Origin: Kiritimatiellia bacterium
GTDB lineage: Bacteria; Verrucomicrobiota; Kiritimatiellia; RFP12; DVOR01
Length of the DNA: 13,701 nucleotides
Assembly: GCA_900771325.1 (NCBI GenBank)
Contig: CAAGNN010000116.1
Location: 1-13,701 of the forward strand
Direction: 5' to 3'
Part shown: in pieces, positions 6,163 to 13,695 of the stretch
How the letters are laid out: each line of letters opens with the position of its first letter
Numbering within the stretch: position 1 is the stretch's first letter
Program-made: the position numbers and the translations under genes
The notes under the pieces: model-generated
The model's input: the letters and a program-made list of their open reading frames with translations, nothing else
The model's database searches: none
What the model was told of the DNA's origin: nothing

Positions 6163-6178
6163 GCCGTATATATTGTTT
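6163..6178 (+). promoter_or_regulatory. NrdR box 2 overlapping the nrdD promoter
   Basis: GCCGTATATATTGTTT shares the TATATATTGT core of the NrdR consensus and matches 12 of 16 positions. Its start is 32 bases after box 1, so both boxes face the same side of the helix. Its last two bases overlap the -35 hexamer, so binding would block RNA polymerase. Confidence 0.7.
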
Positions 6179-6206
6179 GACAGAGGCTCGCGCTTTGTCG
6201 TATTCT
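6177..6206 (+). promoter_or_regulatory. Sigma-70-type promoter of nrdD
   Basis: A perfect -35 TTGACA (6177-6182) and TATTCT (6201-6206) are 18 bases apart. Transcription would begin near 6213, giving an 80-base leader before the ATG at 6293. This start site also argues against the upstream in-frame TTG at 6215. Confidence 0.7.
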
Positions 6207-6292
6207 AGGCCGCGTTGCATCCGGACAAGAACGCCGGCAGATTGCGTATTGCCCGGGTAACGATTTGGAACACACTCAGCTTAAGGAAGCGT

Positions 6293-8605
6293 ATGATTAA
6301 GACGGTTATCAAGCGTGACGGGCGTCAGGTGCCCTTCAATCTCGCGAAGATTGCTACGGCGATTGTCAAGGCGTTGGCGCAGACGCGCGCGAGTGAGCAG
6401 CTGCGCGACAAGGATGACTTCGAGCTCGAGGCCCTGGCGAACAAGTTGGCCGAAGAGGCCACGCGCAAGGTGACCACCGAGACGCCGGATATTGAGCAGA
6501 TCCAGGACGCGGTCGAGCGCGTGTTGATGGATAACAACCTGCCCGACACGGCCAAGAGCTATATCCTTTACCGCGCGGATCGCTCCCGTGCCCGCGAGCG
6601 CAACACCAAGCTGATGCGCACGCTGGCCGACATTGTCCACTCTTCGGCGAAGGATTCCGACGTCAAGCGCGAGAATGCGAATATCGATGGCGACACGGCG
6701 ATGGGCTCGATGCTGAAGTTCGGCTCGGAGAGCTCCAAGCAGTTCTACATCAACAATATGCTTCGTCCGGAGGTGGCCCGCGCCCACGAGCAGGGCGACA
6801 TCCATATCCACGACCTCGACTTCTACAGCCTCACGATGACTTGCTGCCAGATTGACCTGGTGGACCTGCTCTCGCGCGGCTTCAGCACCGGTCACGGCTT
6901 CCTGCGCGCCCCCAAGGACATCCGTTCTTTCGCGGCCCTGGCGTGCATTGCCATCCAGTCCAACCAGAATGACCAGCACGGCGGCCAGGCGGTCCCGAAC
7001 TTCGACTACGCGATGGCTATCGGCGTGCGGATGACCTACGCGCGCCACTACAAGGCCGCGATGCGCGAGGCCATCGAGCTGCTTTGCGACCCGGTGTTGG
7101 CCAACGATATCACCCTGCCCGAGCCCCCGACGATGGCCCAGGCCGATGACCCCGCCTTCACCGCTCAGGAGGCTGAAGCCCTCAAGGCCGCCGGCGTGGC
7201 CGAGGCACAGATCCCCAGCATCCAGGCCTTCGCCCGCGCCCACGCCCTCAAGGATACCGACCGCGATACCTATCAGGCGATGGAAGCGTTGGTCCACAAC
7301 CTCAACTCGATGCACTCGCGTGCCGGCGCGCAGACGCCCTTCTCCTCCATCAACTACGGCACCGACACCTCCTTGGAGGGCCGGATGGTGATGAAGAACC
7401 TCCTGCTCACCACGCAGGCCGGCTTGGGCGATGGCGAGACGCCCATCTTCCCCATCCAGATCTTCCGCGTGAAGAAGGGCGTCAACTTCGATGAGGGCGA
7501 CCCGAACTACGACCTCTTCAAGCTGGCCTGCGAAGTGAGCGCCAAGCGCCTCTTCCCCAACTTCGCCTTCCAGGACGCGCCCTTCAACGCCAAGCTCTAC
7601 CGCGAGGGTCACCCCGAGACGGAAATTAGCTATATGGGCTGCCGCACGCGCATTGGCGACAACGTCTACGACCCGGACAAGTCCCAGGTCTGGAAGCGCG
7701 GCAACCTCTCCTTCACCTCCATCAACCTCCCGCGCCTGGCCATCCAGAGCCACGGCAGCCTCAAGACCTTCTACGCCCAGCTCGACGATATGCTCCAGTT
7801 GGTGCGCGATCAGCTCCTCGACCGCTTTGAGGTCCAGGCCAGCAAGCACGTGCGCAACTTCCCCTTCCTGATGGGCGAGGGCATTTGGCTCGACTCCGAG
7901 AAGCTTGGTCCCGATGACGAAGTGCGCGAAGTCATCAAGCACGGCTCGCTCACCTTCGGCTTTATCGGCCTGGCCGAGACCCTCAAGAGCCTCATCGGCA
8001 AGCACCACGGCGAGAGCGAAGAGGCCCAGCAGCTCGGCTTGGAGATCGTCAAGCACATGCGCGACTATGCCGACCAGTGCGCCCGCGAGACCGGCCTGAA
8101 CTTCACCCTCATCGCCACCCCCGCCGAGGGCCTCTCCGGCCGCTTCGTGCGGATGGATAAGAAACGCTTTGGTGTCATCCCCGAGGTGACCGACCGCGAC
8201 TACTACACCAACTCCTTCCACGTCCCGGTCTACTACCCCATCAGCGCCTTCCGCAAGATTGAGCTCGAGGCCCCCTACCACGCCCTCACCAACGGCGGCC
8301 ATATCACCTACGTGGAGCTCAACGGCAAGATGGCCGACAACCCCGAGGCCTTCGAGAAGATTGTCCGCCACATGGCCCTGCACGGCATCGGCTACGGCTC
8401 GGTCAACCACCCGCTCGACCGCGACCCCGTCTGCGGCTACCGTGGCATCATCGACGATGTCTGCCCCAAGTGCGGCCGCCACGAGGATGACGGCGGGCCC
8501 CACTTCGAGCGCATCCGCCGCATCACCGGCTACCTCGTGGGCACCCTGGACCGCTTCAACAACGCCAAGGCCGCCGAAGTGCGCGACCGTGTCAAGCACC
8601 TGTAA
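6293..8605 (+). CDS. nrdD: Anaerobic (class III) ribonucleoside-triphosphate reductase
   Basis: A 770-residue glycyl-radical enzyme that reduces ribonucleoside triphosphates to deoxy forms without oxygen. Residues 1 to about 95 form an ATP-cone allosteric domain (KRDGRQVPFN near the start). The catalytic barrel shows HIHDLDFYSLTMTCCQIDL with C184/C185, the signature SMHSRAGAQTPFSSINYGTD, and C450 in YMGCRTR, the conserved active-site cysteine. The C-terminal part has a metal-site pattern with C714 in PVCGY and C724/C727 in CPKCG. The glycyl-radical loop follows, with G746 in RITGY, and then FNNAKAAEVRDRVKHL. All catalytic elements are present. I chose ATG 6293 because AAGGA (6283-6287) is 5 bases upstream and the ATP-cone begins there. 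Two NrdR boxes and a promoter precede it, so it is probably repressed by NrdR when dNTP levels are high. The partner activase nrdG follows. Confidence 0.97.
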   Translation: MIKTVIKRDGRQVPFNLAKIATAIVKALAQTRASEQLRDKDDFELEALANKLAEEATRKVTTETPDIEQIQDAVERVLMDNNLPDTAKSYILYRADRSRARERNTKLMRTLADIVHSSAKDSDVKRENANIDGDTAMGSMLKFGSESSKQFYINNMLRPEVARAHEQGDIHIHDLDFYSLTMTCCQIDLVDLLSRGFSTGHGFLRAPKDIRSFAALACIAIQSNQNDQHGGQAVPNFDYAMAIGVRMTYARHYKAAMREAIELLCDPVLANDITLPEPPTMAQADDPAFTAQEAEALKAAGVAEAQIPSIQAFARAHALKDTDRDTYQAMEALVHNLNSMHSRAGAQTPFSSINYGTDTSLEGRMVMKNLLLTTQAGLGDGETPIFPIQIFRVKKGVNFDEGDPNYDLFKLACEVSAKRLFPNFAFQDAPFNAKLYREGHPETEISYMGCRTRIGDNVYDPDKSQVWKRGNLSFTSINLPRLAIQSHGSLKTFYAQLDDMLQLVRDQLLDRFEVQASKHVRNFPFLMGEGIWLDSEKLGPDDEVREVIKHGSLTFGFIGLAETLKSLIGKHHGESEEAQQLGLEIVKHMRDYADQCARETGLNFTLIATPAEGLSGRFVRMDKKRFGVIPEVTDRDYYTNSFHVPVYYPISAFRKIELEAPYHALTNGGHITYVELNGKMADNPEAFEKIVRHMALHGIGYGSVNHPLDRDPVCGYRGIIDDVCPKCGRHEDDGGPHFERIRRITGYLVGTLDRFNNAKAAEVRDRVKHL

Positions 8606-8628
8606 GCGCTTGGCAGGCCTTGAAACAC

Positions 8629-8658
8629 GGAACCCGCGGCCCTGCCGCGGGTTCCTTT
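8629..8658 (+). terminator. Strong hairpin between nrdD and nrdG
   Basis: GGAACCCGCGGC (8629-8640) and GCCGCGGGTTCC (8644-8655) form a perfect 12-bp stem with a 3-base loop CCT, followed by only three T. It could act as a partial terminator or attenuator, or protect the nrdD transcript end. It sits 13 bases before the nrdG ATG, where it could also hinder ribosome entry. Confidence 0.6.
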
Positions 8659-8668
8659 GGGTGCCCGA

Positions 8669-9157
8669 ATGGCCGTCTTGAAGCTCCGTATCGCCGGAAT
8701 TATCCCCGAGTCCATCGTCGATGGGCCAGGCTTCCGCTTCGCTGTCTTCACCCAAGGCTGCCCGCACCACTGCCCCGGGTGCCATAATCCGCAGACGCAC
8801 GACCCGCGTGGCGGGCGCGAGGTCTCGCTGCTCGTGCTGATGCGGCAGATTTGGCACTCCCGGCAGAACCTCGATGGCGTCACCTTCTCGGGCGGGGACC
8901 CCTTCTGCCAGCCCGAGCCCCTCTACCACCTGGCGCGCTGGTGCCACCGGCTGAAGCTCAATGTGATGGCCTACTCCGGCTGGACGCTGGCGGAACTCCG
9001 CGCCAAGCCCGAGTGTCAACGGCTGCTCAATGAGGTGGATGTCCTGGTCGATGGCCGCTTTATGATTGCCTATCGCACCTTGGAGATGCGCTTCCGCGGC
9101 TCCTCAAACCAACGCCTCTACCACCTTAACCACGGCGAAGTCATCTCGGTGGAATAG
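8669..9157 (+). CDS. nrdG: Anaerobic ribonucleotide reductase activating protein (radical SAM)
   Basis: A 162-residue radical-SAM activase that generates the glycyl radical on NrdD (G746), using a 4Fe-4S cluster and S-adenosylmethionine in the cytoplasm. DGPGFRFAVFTQGC leads into the cluster motif C31-x3-C35-x2-C38 (CPHHCPGC). FSGGDPF is the GGxP-type SAM-contact motif. The length is normal for the family. ATG 8669 is chosen because the conserved N-terminus begins just after it; the longer TTG start at 8657 would fall at the foot of the hairpin. There is no clear Shine-Dalgarno sequence, only a weak GGGTG at 8659-8663. It lies 63 bases after nrdD and probably shares its NrdR-controlled transcript at reduced level. 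It ends six bases from the convergent folB stop. Confidence 0.95.
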   Translation: MAVLKLRIAGIIPESIVDGPGFRFAVFTQGCPHHCPGCHNPQTHDPRGGREVSLLVLMRQIWHSRQNLDGVTFSGGDPFCQPEPLYHLARWCHRLKLNVMAYSGWTLAELRAKPECQRLLNEVDVLVDGRFMIAYRTLEMRFRGSSNQRLYHLNHGEVISVE

Positions 9158-9163
9158 CGGGTG

Positions 9164-9526
9164 TTAGTTGCGCTCGCGGAAGATGCGCACGCCGGCGACG
9201 ACGCCGGGCAGGGCGTGGGGCTTGCGGAGGGTGACGCGGCAGGCGCGGATGCGCGGATCGGTGGCGAAGGCCGCCTCGGTGGCGAGCTGGGCCGCGCGCT
9301 CGACCATCTGGCAACGAGCCTCGGTGAGGGCCGAGCGAACAGCTTCGGCCACGGCCACGTAGTTGACGGTGTCGGTCAGGGCATCGCTGCGGCCGGCGGG
9401 GCGAAGGTCGCAAATCAGTTCCAGATCGAGAAAGAGTTCCTGGGGAAAGGTGCGCTCGTGCGGCAGATCGCCGATGATGCACTCCACGCGCAGCCCTTCC
9501 AGGAGGATGGCATCGGGCTCAGTCAC
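9164..9526 (-). CDS. folB: Dihydroneopterin aldolase
   Basis: A 120-residue FolB-type enzyme of folate biosynthesis that splits 7,8-dihydroneopterin to 6-hydroxymethyl-dihydropterin and glycolaldehyde. Recognisable family segments are LRVECIIGDLPHER near the start and DTVNYVAVAEAV with Y56. CQMVERAAQLA supplies the conserved pterin-binding Glu (E76), and LRKPHALPG the catalytic Lys (K102). I chose GTG at 9526 since it overlaps the end of the prepilin peptidase gene by 8 bases and gives the usual family length; the longer frame upstream is antisense-like, arginine/proline-rich sequence inside the neighbour. It is the last gene of the five-gene minus-strand operon. The enzyme could alternatively act as an epimerase; the sequence does not separate the two. 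Confidence 0.87.
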   Translation of the reverse strand: MTEPDAILLEGLRVECIIGDLPHERTFPQELFLDLELICDLRPAGRSDALTDTVNYVAVAEAVRSALTEARCQMVERAAQLATEAAFATDPRIRACRVTLRKPHALPGVVAGVRIFRERN

Positions 9527-10559
9527 GGGGCTCGCTCTCCTCGGTCTCGGCGGTCTCCTCTTCGCGGATGGCCTTGCGGATAAAATGGATGCGCACGCAG
9601 AGCCAGGCCAGGGTGGCCAGGGCAACGGGACCAAGCACCAGGAGCATCGCATCGTTGTGATCTAGGCTCCAAGCGCGGATAGCCTCAAGGCCGGCAAGGA
9701 GTTTACGCCCCCAAAAGAGCCAGAGGAGCGCGGCAAGGCCGAGGGCCGGACCGAAGGGAATGGCCATCGCCTCCCCTTCGCGGAGGGTCTTGCGGCAGTG
9801 GCTGACGGCCATCGCCCCTAGGCCCATCACCAGCCCGAGCAGGGAGGCCATTGTTAAGATGTAGAGGAGCCCGGCCCAACCGAAGAGGGCACCAAAGAGC
9901 ATCATCCACTTCACATCGCCAAAGCCAAAGGCATCTTGCAGGAAGATACGCCGCCCGAGCCACGCGATGGCAAAGCCAATCCCAACGCCCGCGCCCGCGC
10001 CAATCAGGCTGCGCACCACGGCCACCAGCCAGTCGTCGCACCCTTGGAGCACGGGGTAGGCAGCGCTGACGGCTAGGGTGATGAGGGTGCCGCCCAGGGA
10101 GATGCGGTCGAGGAGGATGCGGTGGTCGATGTCGATCATTACATCCACCACCGTCGAGGCCACGAAGAGCCAGAAGAAGGGGATGAGCTCGGGGATGGGC
10201 AGGCGGTTGAGGCCCAGAAGGCTGGGGTTGCCCCACATCTGGAAGACCAAGAGGAAGAGGAACGCGGTCAGCGCCTCGATGAAGGGGTAGCGGAAGCTGA
10301 TGGGGCTCTTGCAGTAGGCGCACTTGCCGCGCAGAACGAACCAGGCCAGCACCGGAACGTTGTAGTACCACGGGATAACCTTGCCGCAGCCGAAGCAATG
10401 CGAACGCGGGGTGACTACCGATTGCTCAAGGGGAATGCGGTAGATGCAGACGTTGAGGAAGGAGCCGACAATCGCCCCCAGGCAAAGGACAAAGCCCAGC
10501 GCCCAACGCATCAGGAGCGTCAGGTCCTCCTCCGAAAGTCCAACGAAGTACTCACCCAT
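9519..10559 (-). CDS. Type IV prepilin / type II secretion leader peptidase (A24 family)
   Basis: A 346-residue inner-membrane aspartyl protease of the PilD/GspO family that cleaves and N-methylates type IV pilin or pseudopilin precursors. The N-terminal region has a helix with GSFLNVCIYRIP (32-43) and the cytoplasmic methylase-type domain with C55-x2-C58 and C80-x2-C83. The peptidase part contains D143 in IDIDHRILLD and D215 in GFGDVK, the GxGD-type catalytic pair, among several hydrophobic segments. ATG 10559 is used because it overlaps the aroE stop by 8 bases and fits the family N-terminus; a longer frame to 10649 reads inside aroE and is low-complexity. The last 30 residues are charged (EEETAETEESEPRD). 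No pilin gene lies in the window, so which system it serves cannot be told. Confidence 0.92.
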   Translation of the reverse strand: MGEYFVGLSEEDLTLLMRWALGFVLCLGAIVGSFLNVCIYRIPLEQSVVTPRSHCFGCGKVIPWYYNVPVLAWFVLRGKCAYCKSPISFRYPFIEALTAFLFLLVFQMWGNPSLLGLNRLPIPELIPFFWLFVASTVVDVMIDIDHRILLDRISLGGTLITLAVSAAYPVLQGCDDWLVAVVRSLIGAGAGVGIGFAIAWLGRRIFLQDAFGFGDVKWMMLFGALFGWAGLLYILTMASLLGLVMGLGAMAVSHCRKTLREGEAMAIPFGPALGLAALLWLFWGRKLLAGLEAIRAWSLDHNDAMLLVLGPVALATLAWLCVRIHFIRKAIREEETAETEESEPRD

Positions 10560-11391
10560 GGGCCAGCCCCTCCAGGACGGCGCGCTCCATCGCCTCGCGG
10601 TCGGCCTCGCGGCCGGTCCAGAAGGTGAAGGAGAGGGCGCCTTGTTCAACGAGCATTCTCACACCATTGGCGCAACGCACGCCGGCCTGACGCGCCTCGG
10701 CCATCGTCGGCGTCTCGGGCTTGCCGGGGGGGATGACGATGTCGTAGAGGCACTGCCCGGCGCGGAAGTCGGCCGCGTGTGCCGCCGGACCGGGGAAGAC
10801 CGCCAGGCCGCTCGGCGAACACTGCGCCACGAGGTCGGCCTCGCAAAGGCGGGTGTGGTCAATGGCCTCGACCGGGACGCCGGCGTTGCCGGCAATCTCT
10901 TCGGCCAGGGCCGCGACGCGCGCTGCGTCCACATCCAGCAGGCCAATCCACGCCACGCCCGCGTAGGCCAGCGAGAGCGCCACGGCCCGCCCCGCCCCGC
11001 CGCACCCGATGACGGCCACGCGCTTGCCGGCCGGCTCAAAGCCCAGGGTGACCTTGGCGGCGGCCAGGAAGCCGGGGCCATCGGTGTTGTGCCCCAGGCG
11101 CTTGCCATTGCGGAAGAGGACGGTATTCACCGCGCCCAGGCGCTGCGCCTCGGGCGAGAGCTCATCCATCATTGGCACGGCCAATTGCTTGTGCGGGATG
11201 GTGAGGTTGAGCCCGGTGAAGCCCTCGGCCTCCAGCGCGTCCAGGGCCTGGGCGAGCGCCTCGGGGGGCACATCGCGCTTCTCATACTGCCCGTCAAAGC
11301 CGATGGCGCGGAAGCTGGCCGCGTGCATCACGGGCGAGAAACTGTGGGCAATGGGGTGGCCGAGGACGGCGAAACGCGGGGGCGTGGTCAT
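10552..11391 (-). CDS. aroE: Shikimate dehydrogenase
   Basis: A 279-residue NADPH-dependent enzyme that reduces 3-dehydroshikimate to shikimate in the aromatic amino acid pathway. Seen in order: GHPIAHSFSP (11-20) for shikimate binding, LNLTIPHK with catalytic K68, GAVNTV (86-91), and HNTDGPGF with catalytic D104. The nucleotide-binding glycine loop GCGGAG follows at 129-134, and GVRMLVEQGALSF near the C-terminus. All key residues are present and the length is typical. It starts 13 bases after the ilvH stop and its own stop overlaps the prepilin peptidase start by 8 bases, so the genes are likely translated from one message. No strong Shine-Dalgarno precedes the ATG; translational coupling to ilvH would explain that. 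Confidence 0.96.
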   Translation of the reverse strand: MTTPPRFAVLGHPIAHSFSPVMHAASFRAIGFDGQYEKRDVPPEALAQALDALEAEGFTGLNLTIPHKQLAVPMMDELSPEAQRLGAVNTVLFRNGKRLGHNTDGPGFLAAAKVTLGFEPAGKRVAVIGCGGAGRAVALSLAYAGVAWIGLLDVDAARVAALAEEIAGNAGVPVEAIDHTRLCEADLVAQCSPSGLAVFPGPAAHAADFRAGQCLYDIVIPPGKPETPTMAEARQAGVRCANGVRMLVEQGALSFTFWTGREADREAMERAVLEGLAHG

Positions 11392-11404
11392 AGCGTGGGG
11401 CGGA

Positions 11405-11881
11405 CTACTCTTGAATCATCGCGATGGAGCCCGAGCGCGAGATGTCGAGCACGTCAAACGGGTGCATCAGCGTCAGGAACTGCTCGACCTGCATCTGCGA
11501 GCCGACCATCTGGATGGTGAGCGAATCGGGGTGGACGCCGAGGATCTTGGCCCCGAAGAGCATCGCCACCTCGATAACCGGCGCGCGGCCGGTGGCGCGG
11601 GTGCTGACCTTAATCAGCAGGGCCTCGCGGTCGATGTGCGCCTTGGCCGTCACATTGTCCACGCGGAAGACGTTGATCTGCTTGGCGAGCTGGGCGACCA
11701 CCTGGTTGATGACCTTCTCGTCGCCGGGGATGACGATGGTCATCTTGGAGATGGAGTCGTCATTCGTGGGGCCGACATTGAGGGTCTCGATGTTGTAGCC
11801 ACGGCCGGAGATGAGGCCGACGATGCGCGCGAGCACACCGGGGCGGTTCTCGACCAGGACGTTGAGAATATGCTTCTTCAT
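11405..11881 (-). CDS. ilvH: Acetolactate synthase small (regulatory) subunit
   Basis: A 158-residue regulatory subunit of acetohydroxyacid synthase. The N-terminal ACT domain (about residues 1-75) has the hallmark ENRPGVLARIVGLISGRGYN and binds the feedback inhibitor, usually valine. The C-terminal half (KVSTRATGRAPVIEVAMLFGAKILGV) is the conserved small-subunit domain. ATG 11881 is preceded by AAGGAG with 7 bases of spacing; this Shine-Dalgarno overlaps the TAA stop of the large-subunit gene. An in-frame extension further upstream lies within that gene and is rejected. Both subunits are adjacent, as is usual. The gene is also called ilvN in other species. Confidence 0.95.
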   Translation of the reverse strand: MKKHILNVLVENRPGVLARIVGLISGRGYNIETLNVGPTNDDSISKMTIVIPGDEKVINQVVAQLAKQINVFRVDNVTAKAHIDREALLIKVSTRATGRAPVIEVAMLFGAKILGVHPDSLTIQMVGSQMQVEQFLTLMHPFDVLDISRSGSIAMIQE

Positions 11882-11892
11882 GCGCGTGCTCC

Positions 11893-13650
11893 TTAGTCCT
11901 GGGTGGCCAAAATCATCTCCGAGAGGGCGGCACCGGGGGCCACCATCGGCAACACATTCTCGTCTTCGGCGACGATGAACTCGAGCAGCCACGGGTGCGG
12001 ATCGGCGAAGGCCTCGGCCAGGGCCTGCTCGGCCTCGGCCAGGGTCTTGATCCGGCGCGACTTCATCCCGTAGGCCTTACCCACCTGCACGAAGTCGGGC
12101 AGGTAGACCTCTTCGCCGCCCTCGGGGTCGAGGATACGCTCGTTCTCGGGGCGATTGTTCTGGGTGAGGATGGTGGCCGAGTGGCGCCCGCCATAGAAGA
12201 GATCCTGCCACTGGCGGACCATCCCCAGGCGCGAGTTGTTGAGGACGATAAACTTGACCGGCAGACGGTGCTCGACCGCGACCACCAGCTCTTGGATGTT
12301 CATCTGGAAGCCGCCATCGCCATTGATGGAGACGACCAGCGCCTCGGGATGGCCGAGCTGCGCGCCGATAGCCCCGGGAACGCCGAAGCCCATCGTGCCC
12401 AGACCGCCCGAGCTCAGGAAGGAGCGCGGCTTGGTGTAGCGGTAGAACTGCGCGGCCCACATCTGGTTCTGGCCCACGTCGGTGACCACCAGGGCCTTGC
12501 CCTGCGAGGCGCGGTCGATGGCCTCGATGACGGCCTGGGGCTGAAGCTTGCCATCGTGGCGCGGGAAGTAGACCGCGGGCTTGGCCTCGCGCCACTTGGC
12601 GATGAGCGAGAGCCAGTCGCTACGGTCGGTCCGCTTCAAGAGTGGCAGCAGCACCTCGAGGGTCTGGCGCAGGTCGCCGCAGACGGGGATGTGCGTGGCC
12701 ACGTTCTTGCCGATGGCCGAGGCATCCACATCGATGTGCGCAATCTTGGCCCCCTGGGCGAAGTCGGCAATGCGCCCGGTGACGCGGTCATCGAAGCGCG
12801 CGCCGGCGGCGATGACGAGGTCGGCCTGCTGGATGGCGTTGTTGGCCGCCACCGAGCCGTGCATCCCCACCATCCACAGCGAGAGGGGGGAGGTTTCCGG
12901 GAAGGCACCCAGGCCCATCAGCGTGGTGCAGACGGGAATGTCGTAGGTCTCGGCCAGCGAGCGCAGCAGCGCGCAGCTGTTCGAGGAGATGGCCCCGCCG
13001 CCAACGTAGAGCACCGGGCGGTGCGCCTTGTTGATGGCATCGGCCAGACGCTCGACCTGTTCGGGCGGCGGCAGAATGGTGGGGTGGTAGGCGCGGATGG
13101 AGACATCCTGCACGTCGGGCTGGGTGGTGTAGGCCTGCTGGACGTTCTTGGGGATGTCGATTAGCACCGGACCGGGCTTGCCGGTGGAGGCGATGAAGAA
13201 GGCCTCGGTGATGATGCGCGGCAGTTCGTCCACCGAGCGCACCAGGAAGTTGTGCTTGGTGACGCTGCGGGTGATGCCGGTGGTGTCGGCCTCCTGGAAG
13301 GCATCGGTGCCGATGAGGCCCATCCCCACCTGGCCGGAGATGACCACCAGCGGCACGCCATCCATCCACGCGGTGGCCAGACCTGTGACCGCGTTGGTGG
13401 CGCCGGGGCCGGAGGTGACCAGCGCGCAGCCGACCTTGCCGGTGGCGCGGGCGTAGCCGTCGGCCATATGGATGCCGCCCTGCTCGTGGCGCGGGAGCAC
13501 CAACTTCAGGGGCGAGTTGTAGAGCTTATCGAAGATGTCAATGGCCTGACCGCCGGGATACCCGAAGAGCACCTCGCAGCCGTTGTTGAGCAGCCCATCC
13601 ACCACGCACTGCGCACCGCTGCGGCCCTGTTGAAAGTTCGCTGGAGACAT
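11893..13650 (-). CDS. ilvB: Acetolactate synthase large (catalytic) subunit
   Basis: A 585-residue thiamine-diphosphate enzyme that condenses two pyruvates to acetolactate, or pyruvate with 2-ketobutyrate, as the first common step to valine, leucine and isoleucine. The N-terminal pyrimidine-binding domain shows GYPGGQAIDIFD (30-41) and the catalytic Glu E56 in PRHEQGG. The pyrophosphate-binding domain contains GDGGFQMNIQEL with D445 and the metal-contact NN at 471-472, followed by SRLGMVRQWQ. Complete, typical length. The start ATG 13650 is preceded by AAAGGA four bases away, and the frame beyond it (to the window edge) has no family similarity. It is the first gene of the minus-strand operon in this window; its promoter would lie near or beyond the right edge. 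The paralogue name ilvI or ilvG is equally possible. Confidence 0.96.
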   Translation of the reverse strand: MSPANFQQGRSGAQCVVDGLLNNGCEVLFGYPGGQAIDIFDKLYNSPLKLVLPRHEQGGIHMADGYARATGKVGCALVTSGPGATNAVTGLATAWMDGVPLVVISGQVGMGLIGTDAFQEADTTGITRSVTKHNFLVRSVDELPRIITEAFFIASTGKPGPVLIDIPKNVQQAYTTQPDVQDVSIRAYHPTILPPPEQVERLADAINKAHRPVLYVGGGAISSNSCALLRSLAETYDIPVCTTLMGLGAFPETSPLSLWMVGMHGSVAANNAIQQADLVIAAGARFDDRVTGRIADFAQGAKIAHIDVDASAIGKNVATHIPVCGDLRQTLEVLLPLLKRTDRSDWLSLIAKWREAKPAVYFPRHDGKLQPQAVIEAIDRASQGKALVVTDVGQNQMWAAQFYRYTKPRSFLSSGGLGTMGFGVPGAIGAQLGHPEALVVSINGDGGFQMNIQELVVAVEHRLPVKFIVLNNSRLGMVRQWQDLFYGGRHSATILTQNNRPENERILDPEGGEEVYLPDFVQVGKAYGMKSRRIKTLAEAEQALAEAFADPHPWLLEFIVAEDENVLPMVAPGAALSEMILATQD

Positions 13651-13673
13651 AAGGTCCTTTCTTGCTAAACCAC

Positions 13674-13695
13674 TCCCACGCCTTAGGCGATGGGA
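13674..13695 (-). other. Hairpin in the ilvB leader
   Basis: TCCCACGCC (13674-13682) and GGCGATGGGA (13686-13695) pair as a 9-bp stem with one bulged A and a TTA loop, 24 bases upstream of the ilvB start. It could be part of an untranslated leader. Too little upstream sequence is present to judge attenuation, and no regulatory-peptide frame is visible. Confidence 0.35.

Noticed and set aside
6036..6260. 74-codon open frame before nrdD
   Set aside because: It covers the NrdR boxes and the promoter, is Arg-rich, and has no ribosome site.
6215..6292. Longer nrdD start at TTG 6215
   Set aside because: It is practically at the predicted transcription start, lacks a ribosome site, and adds 26 residues before the conserved ATP-cone start.
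6281..9019. Very long open frame on the minus strand (912 codons)
   Set aside because: It lies exactly antisense to nrdD and nrdG, which carry full catalytic motifs. Open antisense frames are common where third positions are G/C, and the translated sequence has no family features.
11995..13164. 389-codon plus-strand open frame
   Set aside because: It is antisense to ilvB, whose motifs are complete; the product is an Asp/Gly/Leu/Val-rich shadow without recognisable domains.
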